Source: Bacteroidota bacterium
GTDB lineage: Bacteria; Bacteroidota; Bacteroidia; Flavobacteriales_D; Crocinitomicaceae
Assembly: GCA_016868915.1 (NCBI GenBank)
Contig: VGFL01000004.1
Span: 1-53,952, forward strand
Direction of reading: 5' to 3'
DNA: 53,952 nucleotides
A model generated the notes under the pieces. That model ran no database searches. It saw only the letters and a list, made by a program, of their open reading frames with translations, and was not told the origin of the DNA. The translations under genes were made by a program, and so were the position numbers. Below, piece after piece: positions 28,079 to 37,103 of the stretch. Position 1 is the stretch's first letter. The number at the start of each line of letters is the position of its first letter.

Positions 28079-28834
28079 TTACGCTTCGCTTTCAGATTTA
28101 GCCAAAGAGTAAATAACAAGACCAAAACCAATCTTATTGATTGCATCACCAATGTTGTATACTACATCCATGTATTTGGTAGCATTAGCAGAATCTTGTA
28201 CTAAAGCCATTCCAAATAAACCTCCAGGAGTACCTAACATGTAACCAAGTGGATAAATAGCCCAACCTACTAAAACAAACCAAGCCAATACTCTCGTTGC
28301 CTTTGCAACTGATGGACCTGCAGTTTGCGACAAACTTGCCACTTCTCCAAACCATACAAGGTAAGCAATGTAAAAGTATGCGGCTCCGGAAATAACACCC
28401 CAAAGAACGCTGTTACCACGGTCTGTTGCTTCACCGAAGAATCCAGTTACTAACATCACAACAGAGGCAAAGATTAGTTTCCATAACAAGGACTGCTTTG
28501 CACCTGCTTTTTTGGTTATTAAATAAAACTCTACGCACATTAAAGGAACTGTAAGCAACCAATCCACATATCTAAAGAATGTTGGAGAGGTACCAGTTTC
28601 AATAAAATAGTCACGCATGTAATAATAGTGTACCGCGGCAATAAAAGTGATAAGACCAGAAACTAAAACCGAGGTACGCCATTTTTCTCCCACATTGCGA
28701 ATTTCAAAAAAGAAAAACACAGAGGCAGCCATCATGGCCATGGTGCCGATAAAAAAAGTAAAGGCAGTTGCTTGAGAAAGGCCCATTCCTTGGGTTGCGT
28801 CAAACAACGTCGTGTTGGTAATTGATAAAAACAT
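28079..28834 (-). CDS. Proteorhodopsin, green-type light-driven proton pump, with likely antenna fenestration
   Basis: A 251-residue seven-helix microbial rhodopsin. Helix C reads RYVDWLLTVPLMCVEF, giving Asp91, Thr95 and Glu102, the DTE set of outward proton pumps; His69 in AAVHYYY matches the PR histidine and Lys234 in AINKIGFG is the retinal Schiff-base lysine. Met99 occupies the spectral-tuning site where Leu or Met means green and Gln blue absorption. By hand alignment, Gly146 (LWGVISG) sits at the position of xanthorhodopsin Gly156, which opens space for a carotenoid antenna. No retinal-forming blh gene is adjacent. I see no TAnnTTTG box in the 260 bases upstream. Confidence 0.95.
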   Translation of the reverse strand: MFLSITNTTLFDATQGMGLSQATAFTFFIGTMAMMAASVFFFFEIRNVGEKWRTSVLVSGLITFIAAVHYYYMRDYFIETGTSPTFFRYVDWLLTVPLMCVEFYLITKKAGAKQSLLWKLIFASVVMLVTGFFGEATDRGNSVLWGVISGAAYFYIAYLVWFGEVASLSQTAGPSVAKATRVLAWFVLVGWAIYPLGYMLGTPGGLFGMALVQDSANATKYMDVVYNIGDAINKIGFGLVIYSLAKSESEA

Positions 28835-29094
28835 AACTTAAAAATTTAATTTTTCCTACTCTATTATGGATTTTCAGAATTCTCCTTCAATATTTAAATC
28901 ATGAAAATAACAACTAAATCAATACAATGTTTAATTCTTTCTTAAAAATATTTAACAAAACAGTTTTAATATTGAAGTAAAAAGAAATTTTGAAGTACTC
29001 TTCGGGGTAAATAATAAGGTTGTTTATTTACTATTTTATCGATATCTAACGCCCTCTGGTCTGGACTTTGGGGGATGGTATTTAAAATGTCAAT

Positions 29095-30021
29095 TTAAAT
29101 TTTTAGAGATTGTAAGTCAGCCTCAAAATTTTTCATGTATGTTTTTGAAAAATCCACATAATTTGTATTGTAATAATCCATTGTGTATTTAACCAGGTGA
29201 TAATTTCCTTTCAATCGCGTGGGTGCATTTTGGATAATTTGTAATGAATTTATGAAACTTTGTGTATTTAATGTGTATACTTTTTTTAAGGTTGTCAACT
29301 TCAAAATTTGTTGGTAAACTTCCTGGTTGTAAAGACGAGCATATTTGACATAAGCTCCGATAAATATGTTGAATTCAAAATATGCAAAATGGGTAGCTAA
29401 TGCTTGTTTTAAAAATGTGATGGCTAGAGTTGTATCTTCATTTTTTAAGGCATTGTCATATGCAATTAATGCTGCAGTACAACCATTCTGATAAGCAGAA
29501 TATTCATCCAATAAACCAATAATTCCTTGATTATTAGCCCCAACATTAACTCCTGGAGAAACGTATGTTTTATATCGGAAAAGTTTCTTTTGTGCTTCTG
29601 TGCTTACTACTTTTTCAATAGCATCTGATTTAAAAAACTTCATTGAAAGTTGTCTTTCTTGATCAGTTAGAACGAGATAAGTATTTGGATCAATTAAAAA
29701 ACCATTAAAAGAATTCTTATGATGAGTAGTTTCATGTATAATAGATTCAAATTCATTAATTAAATGTTCCCTGTTTTGTGCGTTGAACGTATTTTCTTGA
29801 ACTACTCCGTTTATGCTTCTAATCCAACTATTTGGCGAAGAATAACTCGATTGAATTAGTGAAACATACGCTGGAGCGTATTGTCTGCAAAATGACTCAA
29901 CGTACTCTTTTTCTGAATAAGTAAGTTGAGATTTAGCTTTAACAGGCAAAGGTTCATTTCCAAGTGTAAATGAGAATTGGAAAATATTTATTAATGAGAG
30001 GATGGAGATTATTTTTTTCAT
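29095..30021 (-). CDS. Secreted protein with HExxH motif, function unknown
   Basis: A 308-residue protein with a signal peptide (to about residue 21). I do not recognise the family. It carries HETTH (His96, Glu97, His100, with another His at 101), the zinc motif of many metallopeptidases, and LLDEYSAY about 73 residues later, where Glu173 could be a third ligand. The second half is helical and rich in Tyr, Lys and Asn. A periplasmic or secreted metallopeptidase is a reasonable guess, not an established function. It lies between the rhodopsin gene and tRNA-Pro, transcribed on the minus strand. Confidence 0.65.
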   Translation of the reverse strand: MKKIISILSLINIFQFSFTLGNEPLPVKAKSQLTYSEKEYVESFCRQYAPAYVSLIQSSYSSPNSWIRSINGVVQENTFNAQNREHLINEFESIIHETTHHKNSFNGFLIDPNTYLVLTDQERQLSMKFFKSDAIEKVVSTEAQKKLFRYKTYVSPGVNVGANNQGIIGLLDEYSAYQNGCTAALIAYDNALKNEDTTLAITFLKQALATHFAYFEFNIFIGAYVKYARLYNQEVYQQILKLTTLKKVYTLNTQSFINSLQIIQNAPTRLKGNYHLVKYTMDYYNTNYVDFSKTYMKNFEADLQSLKI

Positions 30022-30094
30022 AGCTCTACCATAATAGAATTTTGAAAAAAAGTTACAAGAGGGTTTGTAGCTGGTTGAAGGATTTCAATAACTA

Positions 30095-30125
30095 TTTCGA
30101 ATGACAATAGATTTCTGTATTTTTG
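30095..30125 (+). promoter_or_regulatory. tRNA-Pro promoter
   Basis: TTTC (30095-30098), 19 bases, then TATTTTTG (30118-30125) matches the TTTG-N19-TAnnTTTG layout with one mismatch. It ends six bases before the tRNA 5' end. Confidence 0.5.
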
Positions 30126-30131
30126 TACTAT

Positions 30132-30208
<77 letters not shown>

Positions 30209-30317
30209 ATTACACATCTAATATATTGAAAATCAATTACTTATAAAAGTATTGAACCAAATTTGAACTAAAAAATAGCCGATAAGTTTATTATTTTACT
30301 AAAAGATGGATTCAGCT

Positions 30318-31025
30318 TTAAAAAAGCGATAACTGATCAGATCTATTTTCAAATGGTAGATTAACTTCGGGTAAATTGGAATTCGAACTCAACAGAATCG
30401 TTTTATCGACGCTATGTGCCGAAAGTATTGTTTCTTTAGCAGGCATGCTAAAACTAGTTATCTCTGATTCGCAGGAGAGCCATTCCTCGATAGCAGATTC
30501 GGAATTTAGGAATAGGGGCATTCGCTTTTTTGCATTGTGAATTTCAGCCATAAAATCGTTGGCTTCTATTGTAAATAGTGTAAATGTATTCTGAAATTGA
30601 CCCGTTTGAGCATCTATATTGCTCTCCCAAAGCCCTGCAATTGATAATATTTTTGTTTCTGGAGAATAAATGAAATAGGGTATTTTTTCTTTTCCCAAAT
30701 GTTGCCATTCAAAAAATCCGGACGATGGAACTACACATCTCTTGGAATTAATTAGATGTTTAAAGGAAGATTTAGAATGTGCTGTTTCTATGCGGCAATT
30801 AACTGTTTTTGAAGCTATTTCCGATAGTTCGCCACGATACCAATTGGGAACTAGTCCCCATTTCATAAATTGGATTTCCTCTGATTGATTTATTACCGGC
30901 CAAAGAGGTCTTGTGAAACCACTTGCATAATAATGAATTACATCAGCTTGATTTGAGGGAATTTTCTTTTTGTATTTCCCCGCTAAATCAATATTAGTTG
31001 AAGTGGTTGAATTGCTGTAGCACAT
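30318..31025 (-). CDS. SOS response-associated peptidase (SRAP, YedK/HMCES family)
   Basis: A 235-residue protein beginning MCYSNS, so the catalytic Cys2 becomes N-terminal after Met removal. Other family marks are RCVVPSSGFFEWQ and MAEIHNAKKRMPLFL with the active-site histidine. SRAP proteins form a covalent link with abasic sites in single-stranded DNA and protect them during replication. The start lies 10 bases after the paaZ stop, so it is probably in the same transcript. Confidence 0.9.
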   Translation of the reverse strand: MCYSNSTTSTNIDLAGKYKKKIPSNQADVIHYYASGFTRPLWPVINQSEEIQFMKWGLVPNWYRGELSEIASKTVNCRIETAHSKSSFKHLINSKRCVVPSSGFFEWQHLGKEKIPYFIYSPETKILSIAGLWESNIDAQTGQFQNTFTLFTIEANDFMAEIHNAKKRMPLFLNSESAIEEWLSCESEITSFSMPAKETILSAHSVDKTILLSSNSNLPEVNLPFENRSDQLSLF

Positions 31026-31035
31026 GTCATAAAGA

Positions 31036-33084
31036 CTATTCCTGATTTATTTTTCGAACCATAGTCAGAATAGTTGCTAATGCAACTGTTTCTCCCGTTT
31101 CGTCATAAACATCTACTAAGAATTTCACAATTCCTTTCGCTATATCGTCCTCAGAACGTTTTTCTTGATCGATTTTTTCTTTCACCGTACACCGCACTCC
31201 TAAAGTCGCACCCGGATAAACCGGTTTTGTAAAACGCGCTTCATCAATCCCATAATTTAACAATACAGGTCCTTTCTTGGGATCTACAAATAATCCGGCT
31301 GCTTTAGACAATACAAAATATCCGTGAGCTACCCTTCGTTCAAAAATAGTTCCGTCTAAAGAAGTGGCATCCATGTGCGCATAGAAATTATCACCTGAAA
31401 CATTTGCAAAATTTACGATGTCAGAATCCGTAACAGTATGTTTGTGTGTGAAAACGGTTTCTCCAATGACTAATTCTTCAAAATGTTTTCTGAATACGTG
31501 TGGGTTTGCTTCAGGCATTTCGGCACCAACTTGAAACTGTTTCGTGATAGCTGTAATTGTTGTTGGATGGCCTTGAATAGCAGTTCGTTGAAGATAATGT
31601 AAAACTCCTCTTTTACCACCCATTTCTTCACCACCACCAGCACGACCAGGACCTCCGTGTGTAAGCAATGGCATGGGAGAACCATGACCGGTACTTTCTT
31701 TCGCACATTCTTTATTTAATACTAAAATTCGTCCATGCATAGACGCTGCGCCCAAAACAAACTCAGTCGCTTCTTTATTATCAGGAGTTACAATCGAAGA
31801 AACCAACGAACCTTTGCCCATTTTTGCCAATCGAATGGCGTCATCCATTGTTTTGTAAGGCATGATGGTAGATACAGGTCCGAAAGCTTCAATGTCGTGA
31901 CAAGCTGTTTTGGTAAAAGGGTCTGAATTTCTAAATAGGATAGGGGAGAAGAATGCTCCTTTTGATTTATCTGCACCCAAAATATCGAATTCATCCATAT
32001 TTCCAAATACGATTTCTTGTGATTCTTTCAACAACTCAACATTTGCTCGAACGCGCTCCACTTGTAATTTAGTTGCCAAGGATCCCATACGAACACCTTC
32101 CACACTTGGATCACCTATTTTCGTAGAGGCCAATCTATTCGAGATTCCATTTTGAACTTCTTCTAACAAATTTTCAGGAACGATGATTCGTCGAACAGCT
32201 GTACATTTTTGTCCTGCTTTTATTGTGATTTCCTTAACCGTTTCTTTAATAAATAAATCAAATTCTTCTGTTCCTGGAAGAGCTTTTTCACCAAGAATAG
32301 TAGCATTCAATGAATCTGCCTCTAGATTGAAAGCAACACTTTCAGCGGCAATTCTCGGATGAGCTTTCAACAGTTTTCCCGTTGCTGCACTTCCCGTGAA
32401 AGTAACTACATCATCTGTTTGAACGTGATCAATTATTCCTCGACCAAGTCCACAAATTAATTGTAAGCATCCTTCGGGAAGAATTTTAGAATCGATGATA
32501 TCACGAACCATAACTTCGGTCAAATAACACGTAAATTCAGATGGTTTTACAATTGCTGGAACGCCTGCCATTAAATTCACCGCTATTTTCTCGAGCATTC
32601 CCCAAATCGGAAAGTTGAATGCGTTTATATGCACTGCCACTCCTTCTTTCGGAACCATGATGTGATGACCGATAAATGAACCATTTTTGGAAAGAGGAGC
32701 TGCTACTCCATCCACGTAATATGGCAAATCAGGAAATTGTCTACGAAGAGATGCATTTGCAAATAAATTACCGATTCCACCTTCGATATCTATCCAGGAA
32801 TCAACACGGGTAGCTCCTGTCCAAGCACTTACTTCGTAATATTTTTCTTTTTTTTGAGTTAAAAATAAGGCAAGAGCTTTGAGCATTCTTCCTCGCTCTT
32901 GGAAAGTCATTTTTCGAAGAACTTCAGCTCCTTTTTTTCTACCGTAGGCTAAAACATCCGAGAAATCAATTCCTTCACTTGAGACTTCACCAAGAATTTC
33001 TCCTGTAATAGCATGATTTAAAATAGTTTCAGTACCTGATCCATCTACCCATTGACCAAGTACATAATTTTGATAGCGACGCAT
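31036..33084 (-). CDS. paaZ: Bifunctional PaaZ-type aldehyde dehydrogenase / enoyl-CoA hydratase
   Basis: A 682-residue fusion of an N-terminal aldehyde dehydrogenase (about 1-520) and a C-terminal MaoC-like hydratase (about 530-680). The dehydrogenase has EADSLNATIL with the general-base Glu and GQKCTAVRR with the catalytic Cys; the hydratase has VNFANVSGDNFYAHMD with the Asp/His pair. PaaZ opens the oxepin-CoA ring and oxidises the aldehyde in phenylacetate degradation. No other paa genes are in the window, so it may act with genes elsewhere or in another aromatic pathway. It lies nine bases after rseP. Confidence 0.9.
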   Translation of the reverse strand: MRRYQNYVLGQWVDGSGTETILNHAITGEILGEVSSEGIDFSDVLAYGRKKGAEVLRKMTFQERGRMLKALALFLTQKKEKYYEVSAWTGATRVDSWIDIEGGIGNLFANASLRRQFPDLPYYVDGVAAPLSKNGSFIGHHIMVPKEGVAVHINAFNFPIWGMLEKIAVNLMAGVPAIVKPSEFTCYLTEVMVRDIIDSKILPEGCLQLICGLGRGIIDHVQTDDVVTFTGSAATGKLLKAHPRIAAESVAFNLEADSLNATILGEKALPGTEEFDLFIKETVKEITIKAGQKCTAVRRIIVPENLLEEVQNGISNRLASTKIGDPSVEGVRMGSLATKLQVERVRANVELLKESQEIVFGNMDEFDILGADKSKGAFFSPILFRNSDPFTKTACHDIEAFGPVSTIMPYKTMDDAIRLAKMGKGSLVSSIVTPDNKEATEFVLGAASMHGRILVLNKECAKESTGHGSPMPLLTHGGPGRAGGGEEMGGKRGVLHYLQRTAIQGHPTTITAITKQFQVGAEMPEANPHVFRKHFEELVIGETVFTHKHTVTDSDIVNFANVSGDNFYAHMDATSLDGTIFERRVAHGYFVLSKAAGLFVDPKKGPVLLNYGIDEARFTKPVYPGATLGVRCTVKEKIDQEKRSEDDIAKGIVKFLVDVYDETGETVALATILTMVRKINQE

Positions 33085-33093
33085 AACTTTAGA

Positions 33094-34494
33094 TTAATTT
33101 GGGAACAACCAGCGGTATAAATCGTTGAAATTTGCATATAGTACGAGGGAAAGAAGAAGTATCATTCCCGCGTATTGCGCATATTCTAATACTTTTTTAT
33201 TTGGTTCTTTCCCTGTTACCATTTCGTAAATCAAGAAAACAACATGCCCTCCGTCTAAGGCGGGAATCGGCAGTATATTCATAAAAGCAAGTATGATTGA
33301 AAGAAAAGCAGTTGTTAACCAAAACTGATTCCAATCCCAAGCGGGAGGAAACATATTTCCGATTGCGGCAAAACCACCCATTTGCCCTGCGCCTTTTTTA
33401 GTGAAGACATATTTAAATTGAGCAACATAATCATTAAGAGTACCAATGCCTGTTATAAGACCAACGGAAATACTTTCAACCAAACCGTAATCTCGGTGTT
33501 GAATGGCAGCTGAATCAATAAAACCTTCTGGTTTTGGCATAAAACCAATCGTTCCGTCTTCTTTTACTTTTGCTTGAACGTTTACAGTATCTGAATTTCG
33601 AATGACAGAAATTTCAGTTACTTTCTTTTTATTCGAGTAAAGGCCGGCTTGAATTTCATCAAAGAATTCAACTTTTGTATTTCCAATCGAAGTGATTCTA
33701 TCCCCTTTTTTCAATCCTGATTTGGCGGCAGGTGAATTTGTTACAACCGAATCAATCGTTGTTGATTTATGACGAAGTGAAAACAATTGCATGGCTCCTT
33801 CTTGAAATAAAGTTTGACCAAAATCTTCAGGAAGATTAACGTTTTCTTTAGATCCATCAGGATGTTGAACCGTCAATGAGCGCGCATCACGAAGAAAAAT
33901 TTCTCTGTTAATTTCACTAGGACTTGCCATTTCTTGGCCGTCAACTGCTAACACTTTATCACCGGACTTAATATTGAATTTTGACAAATAGGAATGAACA
34001 GCCAAGCCATGTTTTAGTTCAGAAGATTTGATTTCTTCTTTTCCCCAGAAAAACACGACTCCGATGTAAATTAGGAAACCAAGAATTAGATTGACGGTAA
34101 CACCTCCAATCATTACAATCAAGCGTTGCCAAGCCGGTTTTGATCTAAATTCCCATGGTTCAGCCGGCTTTTCCAATTGTTCTTTGTCCATGGATTCATC
34201 GATCATTCCGGCGATCTTCACATATCCGCCTAGTGGCAACCATCCAAGTCCCCATTCCGTATTGTCGGGTTCTTCTGCCCATTCTTTTGGAGATTCTTTA
34301 GAAAACCACGAAAAAACTTGTTTTCCTTTCATTTTCTTTGTTCTGAAAAGCGAAAACCATGGATTGAAAAACAAATAGAATTTTTCAACGCGTGTTTTGA
34401 AAAGTTTAGCAGGTAAAAAATGACCCAATTCGTGAAGGGTTACTAAAATTGCAAGAGAGAGAAAGAGTTGAGCGGCTTTGATCCAAAAATCCAT
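33094..34494 (-). CDS. rseP: Site-2 protease RseP (intramembrane zinc metalloprotease)
   Basis: A 466-residue membrane protease. HELGH (residues 21-25) in the first helix and NILPIPALDGGHV near residue 405 supply the zinc ligands; a PDZ domain pair sits between (around GDKVLAVDGQEM and KKGDRITSIGN). RseP cleaves membrane-bound anti-sigma factors and remnant signal peptides. It is longer than the E. coli protein by a short loop insertion near residue 50, which I think is common in Bacteroidota. Confidence 0.94.
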   Translation of the reverse strand: MDFWIKAAQLFLSLAILVTLHELGHFLPAKLFKTRVEKFYLFFNPWFSLFRTKKMKGKQVFSWFSKESPKEWAEEPDNTEWGLGWLPLGGYVKIAGMIDESMDKEQLEKPAEPWEFRSKPAWQRLIVMIGGVTVNLILGFLIYIGVVFFWGKEEIKSSELKHGLAVHSYLSKFNIKSGDKVLAVDGQEMASPSEINREIFLRDARSLTVQHPDGSKENVNLPEDFGQTLFQEGAMQLFSLRHKSTTIDSVVTNSPAAKSGLKKGDRITSIGNTKVEFFDEIQAGLYSNKKKVTEISVIRNSDTVNVQAKVKEDGTIGFMPKPEGFIDSAAIQHRDYGLVESISVGLITGIGTLNDYVAQFKYVFTKKGAGQMGGFAAIGNMFPPAWDWNQFWLTTAFLSIILAFMNILPIPALDGGHVVFLIYEMVTGKEPNKKVLEYAQYAGMILLLSLVLYANFNDLYRWLFPN

Positions 34495-34519
34495 GTGATT
34501 TGTATAAAAATTAAGTGAA

Positions 34520-34527
34520 CAAATATA
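34520..34527 (-). promoter_or_regulatory. Possible -7 box before rseP
   Basis: On the minus strand TATATTTG fits TAnnTTTG and ends 26 bases before the rseP ATG. The -33 element is not clear. Confidence 0.4.
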
Positions 34528-34533
34528 GGTTTT

Positions 34534-34902
34534 TTACTTCGATTCTGATGAGGTTTCTTCGTTGTAATACTCGTTTTGAATAAAATAGTCAATCATTGCT
34601 TCCTTCATCAAATGCTGTTGTTGCTGATGATTGAGTGTTGGTAATTGTTTTTTAAGTGTAAAGTGAGGCCATGAATCTTTGTCGCGCCCTTCAAATTGGT
34701 AATACCCATAAGGTTCTAAAATAGTACAAATCGCAACGTGTAATAAATCTGTTTTTTCGCTTTTAGAGAAGTTTTTCGGACCTAATCCAAGTTCATTCAC
34801 CCCAATCAAAAATAACATGGCTTGCACATCCATTCCACCTCCAAATGTTTTTTCGAGGTGAGATTTTAATTTCTGAAAGCGCAATTCTATATCGTGATCC
34901 AT
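34534..34902 (-). CDS. Small conserved-looking hypothetical protein (122 aa)
   Basis: I do not recognise the family. It is a soluble, helical, acidic-to-neutral protein with no signal peptide; visible segments are DVQAMLFLIGVNELGLGP and GYYQFEGRDKDSWPHF. The codon use and length of a real gene, an in-frame ATG and a possible promoter support coding. It lies 39 bases upstream of rseP on the same strand, so it may be co-expressed. Confidence 0.7.
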   Translation of the reverse strand: MDHDIELRFQKLKSHLEKTFGGGMDVQAMLFLIGVNELGLGPKNFSKSEKTDLLHVAICTILEPYGYYQFEGRDKDSWPHFTLKKQLPTLNHQQQQHLMKEAMIDYFIQNEYYNEETSSESK

Positions 34903-34907
34903 GAATA

Positions 34908-34915
34908 CAAAAATA
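34908..34915 (-). promoter_or_regulatory. Possible -7 box before the 122-aa gene
   Basis: Minus-strand TATTTTTG fits TAnnTTTG and lies six bases before the ATG, which would make a nearly leaderless transcript. A CAAA complement for a -33 box is 27 bases away, longer than usual. Confidence 0.35.
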
Positions 34916-35082
34916 CATCAGAAAAAGCCGATTTTCATTATTCAAAAGGAACTTAACAAAAATTGCACAACTAAATGTGATTGTAAGAAGCTTTTGTTAA
35001 TTAAAAAAGACCTTTTAAGCGGTGAATAAAACGATAAACACTTTCTTTATCGATAAAAATACACCAGTGAAAATTGAATTAT

Positions 35083-36942
35083 TTAAAGTGACTTAAAGAA
35101 AGTGTAATATGTCATAAAAAGTGCTTCCGACTTCCTTTTTTCAGACTTGAAATTCGATGCGTCGTAAAAATTCTCCAAGTAGCGTTTTGAATCGAGATTA
35201 TACAAGCAAGAACCTTTATCAGAAATAAATCCATAACCTCGAATGGTAGCATGAAATGCAAATGAATGTACGTTAGGACTCAATAAGTCCTTACTGAATT
35301 TAAAGTTTGAATTTGCTTGTCTAAGTTGATGCAAAAGCGTTGCTGCAATATCCGATTGTGAGCCGATTGTATTGTTTTGCTTTCCTCTAAATTCTTTTTT
35401 CAATGGTTCGCCGAAAATCAATAATGGAATCCTGAAAAAGACCGATTGATTTGGACTTGCGATCGTGTGCGAATGATGTCCGTGATCGGCAACGAAAACA
35501 AAAATGGTGTTTTTATACCAACTTTCTTTTTTCGCTTTTTCTAAGAATTGACCAATCGCCCAATCTGCATAATAAACGGAATTCATATAAGCACTTTCCT
35601 TTCCGGTCCATTTTTGCCATCCAGCACGTTTTGGATAATCGTATGGAGAATGCGTGCTTCCGGTAAATGCGCAGTGTATGAATGGTTCTTTCGTTTTTTT
35701 AATTTTCTGAAGAAATAATGTATATAAATCTTCATCAAAATAATTCAGCTTTCCTTTGGTTAATCCGGAAGGGAAGTTTTTTTCATCGGCCAATTCATCA
35801 AATTGATGCTGGGTTAAGTAGCCTTGAATATTGCCGTATTTTAAGTCACCACTAAATATGTAATGCGAGGAATACCCGATTTTTTTGAGTGTTTGATTTA
35901 TCGATGGGAGCTTGCGATTTTTTTCCGGTTCAAGAGAAATAGCCACTTCAGGAATTGCCGGATAACCTGAAAAAATACTGGTATTCCCAATTTCTGAGGT
36001 TGTGTTCGTTGCATACATATTCTGAAAAAGATATCCTTCTGAAGCGAGTTTGTCAAAATTTGGGGTTAATCCCTTCGTATCACTCATGCAACCTACAACT
36101 GATGCCGACCAACTTTCCAAAAGAACGAATACGACATTTGGTTTGGAATCTTCAAGGATATAATTGCTATGATTTCTATCAAAATCATATAAGGAATCGG
36201 CAATTGAATTTGCAACTTTTACTTGAATTTTCGGCAAATGATTTTCAAGGTCGTTACGTTTGAAAAGCATATAACTATTTCCAAAATAATAGGTTGAATT
36301 GACTGAGAGGTCGTTTACAATAGATTTTTTAGAGAAGTACGCAGAATCTACATTGATTGGGATTTGTTGAATGCCACCTCGTGCAAAAATCACACAGCAA
36401 AGGAGATACACAAGTCCGAGCGGTAAATGAATCCATTTTTTTTGTAAATCCAACGGGCTGAATTTCATGAGTTTAAGCAGAAAAATCCCGATTCCAACTT
36501 CGACTAAAAGTAAACCGAAAAACAAAAATTGCGTTCCACCTTCAGCAGTTCTGAATACTTCATCGGGATTACTCAAATGCATAAAAACCCGTGAAGTTAG
36601 TTTGTGATTCCATTCGTGATATACGTTTACTTCTCCGCAGTGAATCAGAGAAACAATGATTAGTTCGATTATCATTACCGTCCAGAAAATAAGTTTGAGA
36701 GCTTTGTTTCTTACATAGGACCAAACTATCCAAATAAGAATAGGAACAATAGATAGAAAAGAGGCTGTGGCTAAATCCAATCGAAATGATTGCAAGAATA
36801 CTCCGGCAATTTCTGAAAAATCAGTTCCAGAAAATTTAGATCCATGGATCACAAGAAAAAGCAAGCGTTCAACGTGGAAATGTACTATCCAGTAAAGGAG
36901 AAAGCATACAAGAGGTTTAACTGCGTAAAGCGTATATTTCAC
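35083..36942 (-). CDS. LtaS/MdoB-like sulfatase-fold phosphoglycerol or phosphoethanolamine transferase
   Basis: A 619-residue membrane protein with about five N-terminal transmembrane helices followed by an extracytoplasmic sulfatase-fold domain starting at PNVVFVLLESWSASVVG near residue 268. The metal and nucleophile region TSEIGNTSIFSG and FVFVADHGHHSH are visible. Gram-positive relatives make lipoteichoic acid; Bacteroidota lack that polymer, so here the enzyme more likely moves a phospho-head group onto a lipid or glycan. The substrate is unknown. It is transcribed alone. Confidence 0.85.
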   Translation of the reverse strand: MKYTLYAVKPLVCFLLYWIVHFHVERLLFLVIHGSKFSGTDFSEIAGVFLQSFRLDLATASFLSIVPILIWIVWSYVRNKALKLIFWTVMIIELIIVSLIHCGEVNVYHEWNHKLTSRVFMHLSNPDEVFRTAEGGTQFLFFGLLLVEVGIGIFLLKLMKFSPLDLQKKWIHLPLGLVYLLCCVIFARGGIQQIPINVDSAYFSKKSIVNDLSVNSTYYFGNSYMLFKRNDLENHLPKIQVKVANSIADSLYDFDRNHSNYILEDSKPNVVFVLLESWSASVVGCMSDTKGLTPNFDKLASEGYLFQNMYATNTTSEIGNTSIFSGYPAIPEVAISLEPEKNRKLPSINQTLKKIGYSSHYIFSGDLKYGNIQGYLTQHQFDELADEKNFPSGLTKGKLNYFDEDLYTLFLQKIKKTKEPFIHCAFTGSTHSPYDYPKRAGWQKWTGKESAYMNSVYYADWAIGQFLEKAKKESWYKNTIFVFVADHGHHSHTIASPNQSVFFRIPLLIFGEPLKKEFRGKQNNTIGSQSDIAATLLHQLRQANSNFKFSKDLLSPNVHSFAFHATIRGYGFISDKGSCLYNLDSKRYLENFYDASNFKSEKRKSEALFMTYYTFFKSL

Positions 36943-37049
36943 AGCATAAAATTAATAAATTCTTTATCCTGGAAAATTAAGAAGGTTGATCTTACATTTA
37001 GAATGGATTCTTTAAATGGAATTAGTAGGGAAAATTCAATTTAAGTTGG

Positions 37050-37083
37050 TTGTCTGCAACTAAAAAGTTAAAAATACATTTTG
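37050..37083 (+). promoter_or_regulatory. Promoter of the SDR-carotenoid gene run
   Basis: TTG (37050-37052), 22 bases, then TACATTTT (37075-37082) resembles the Bacteroidota consensus with one mismatch in the -7 box. The ATG of the first gene is 21 bases further on. Confidence 0.45.
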
Positions 37084-37103
37084 TTTGATTAATTTTACAA
37101 TCT

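Noticed and set aside
28079-28834. Sodium or chloride pump rhodopsin
   Set aside because: The NDQ or NTQ motif is not present; DTE fits a proton pump.
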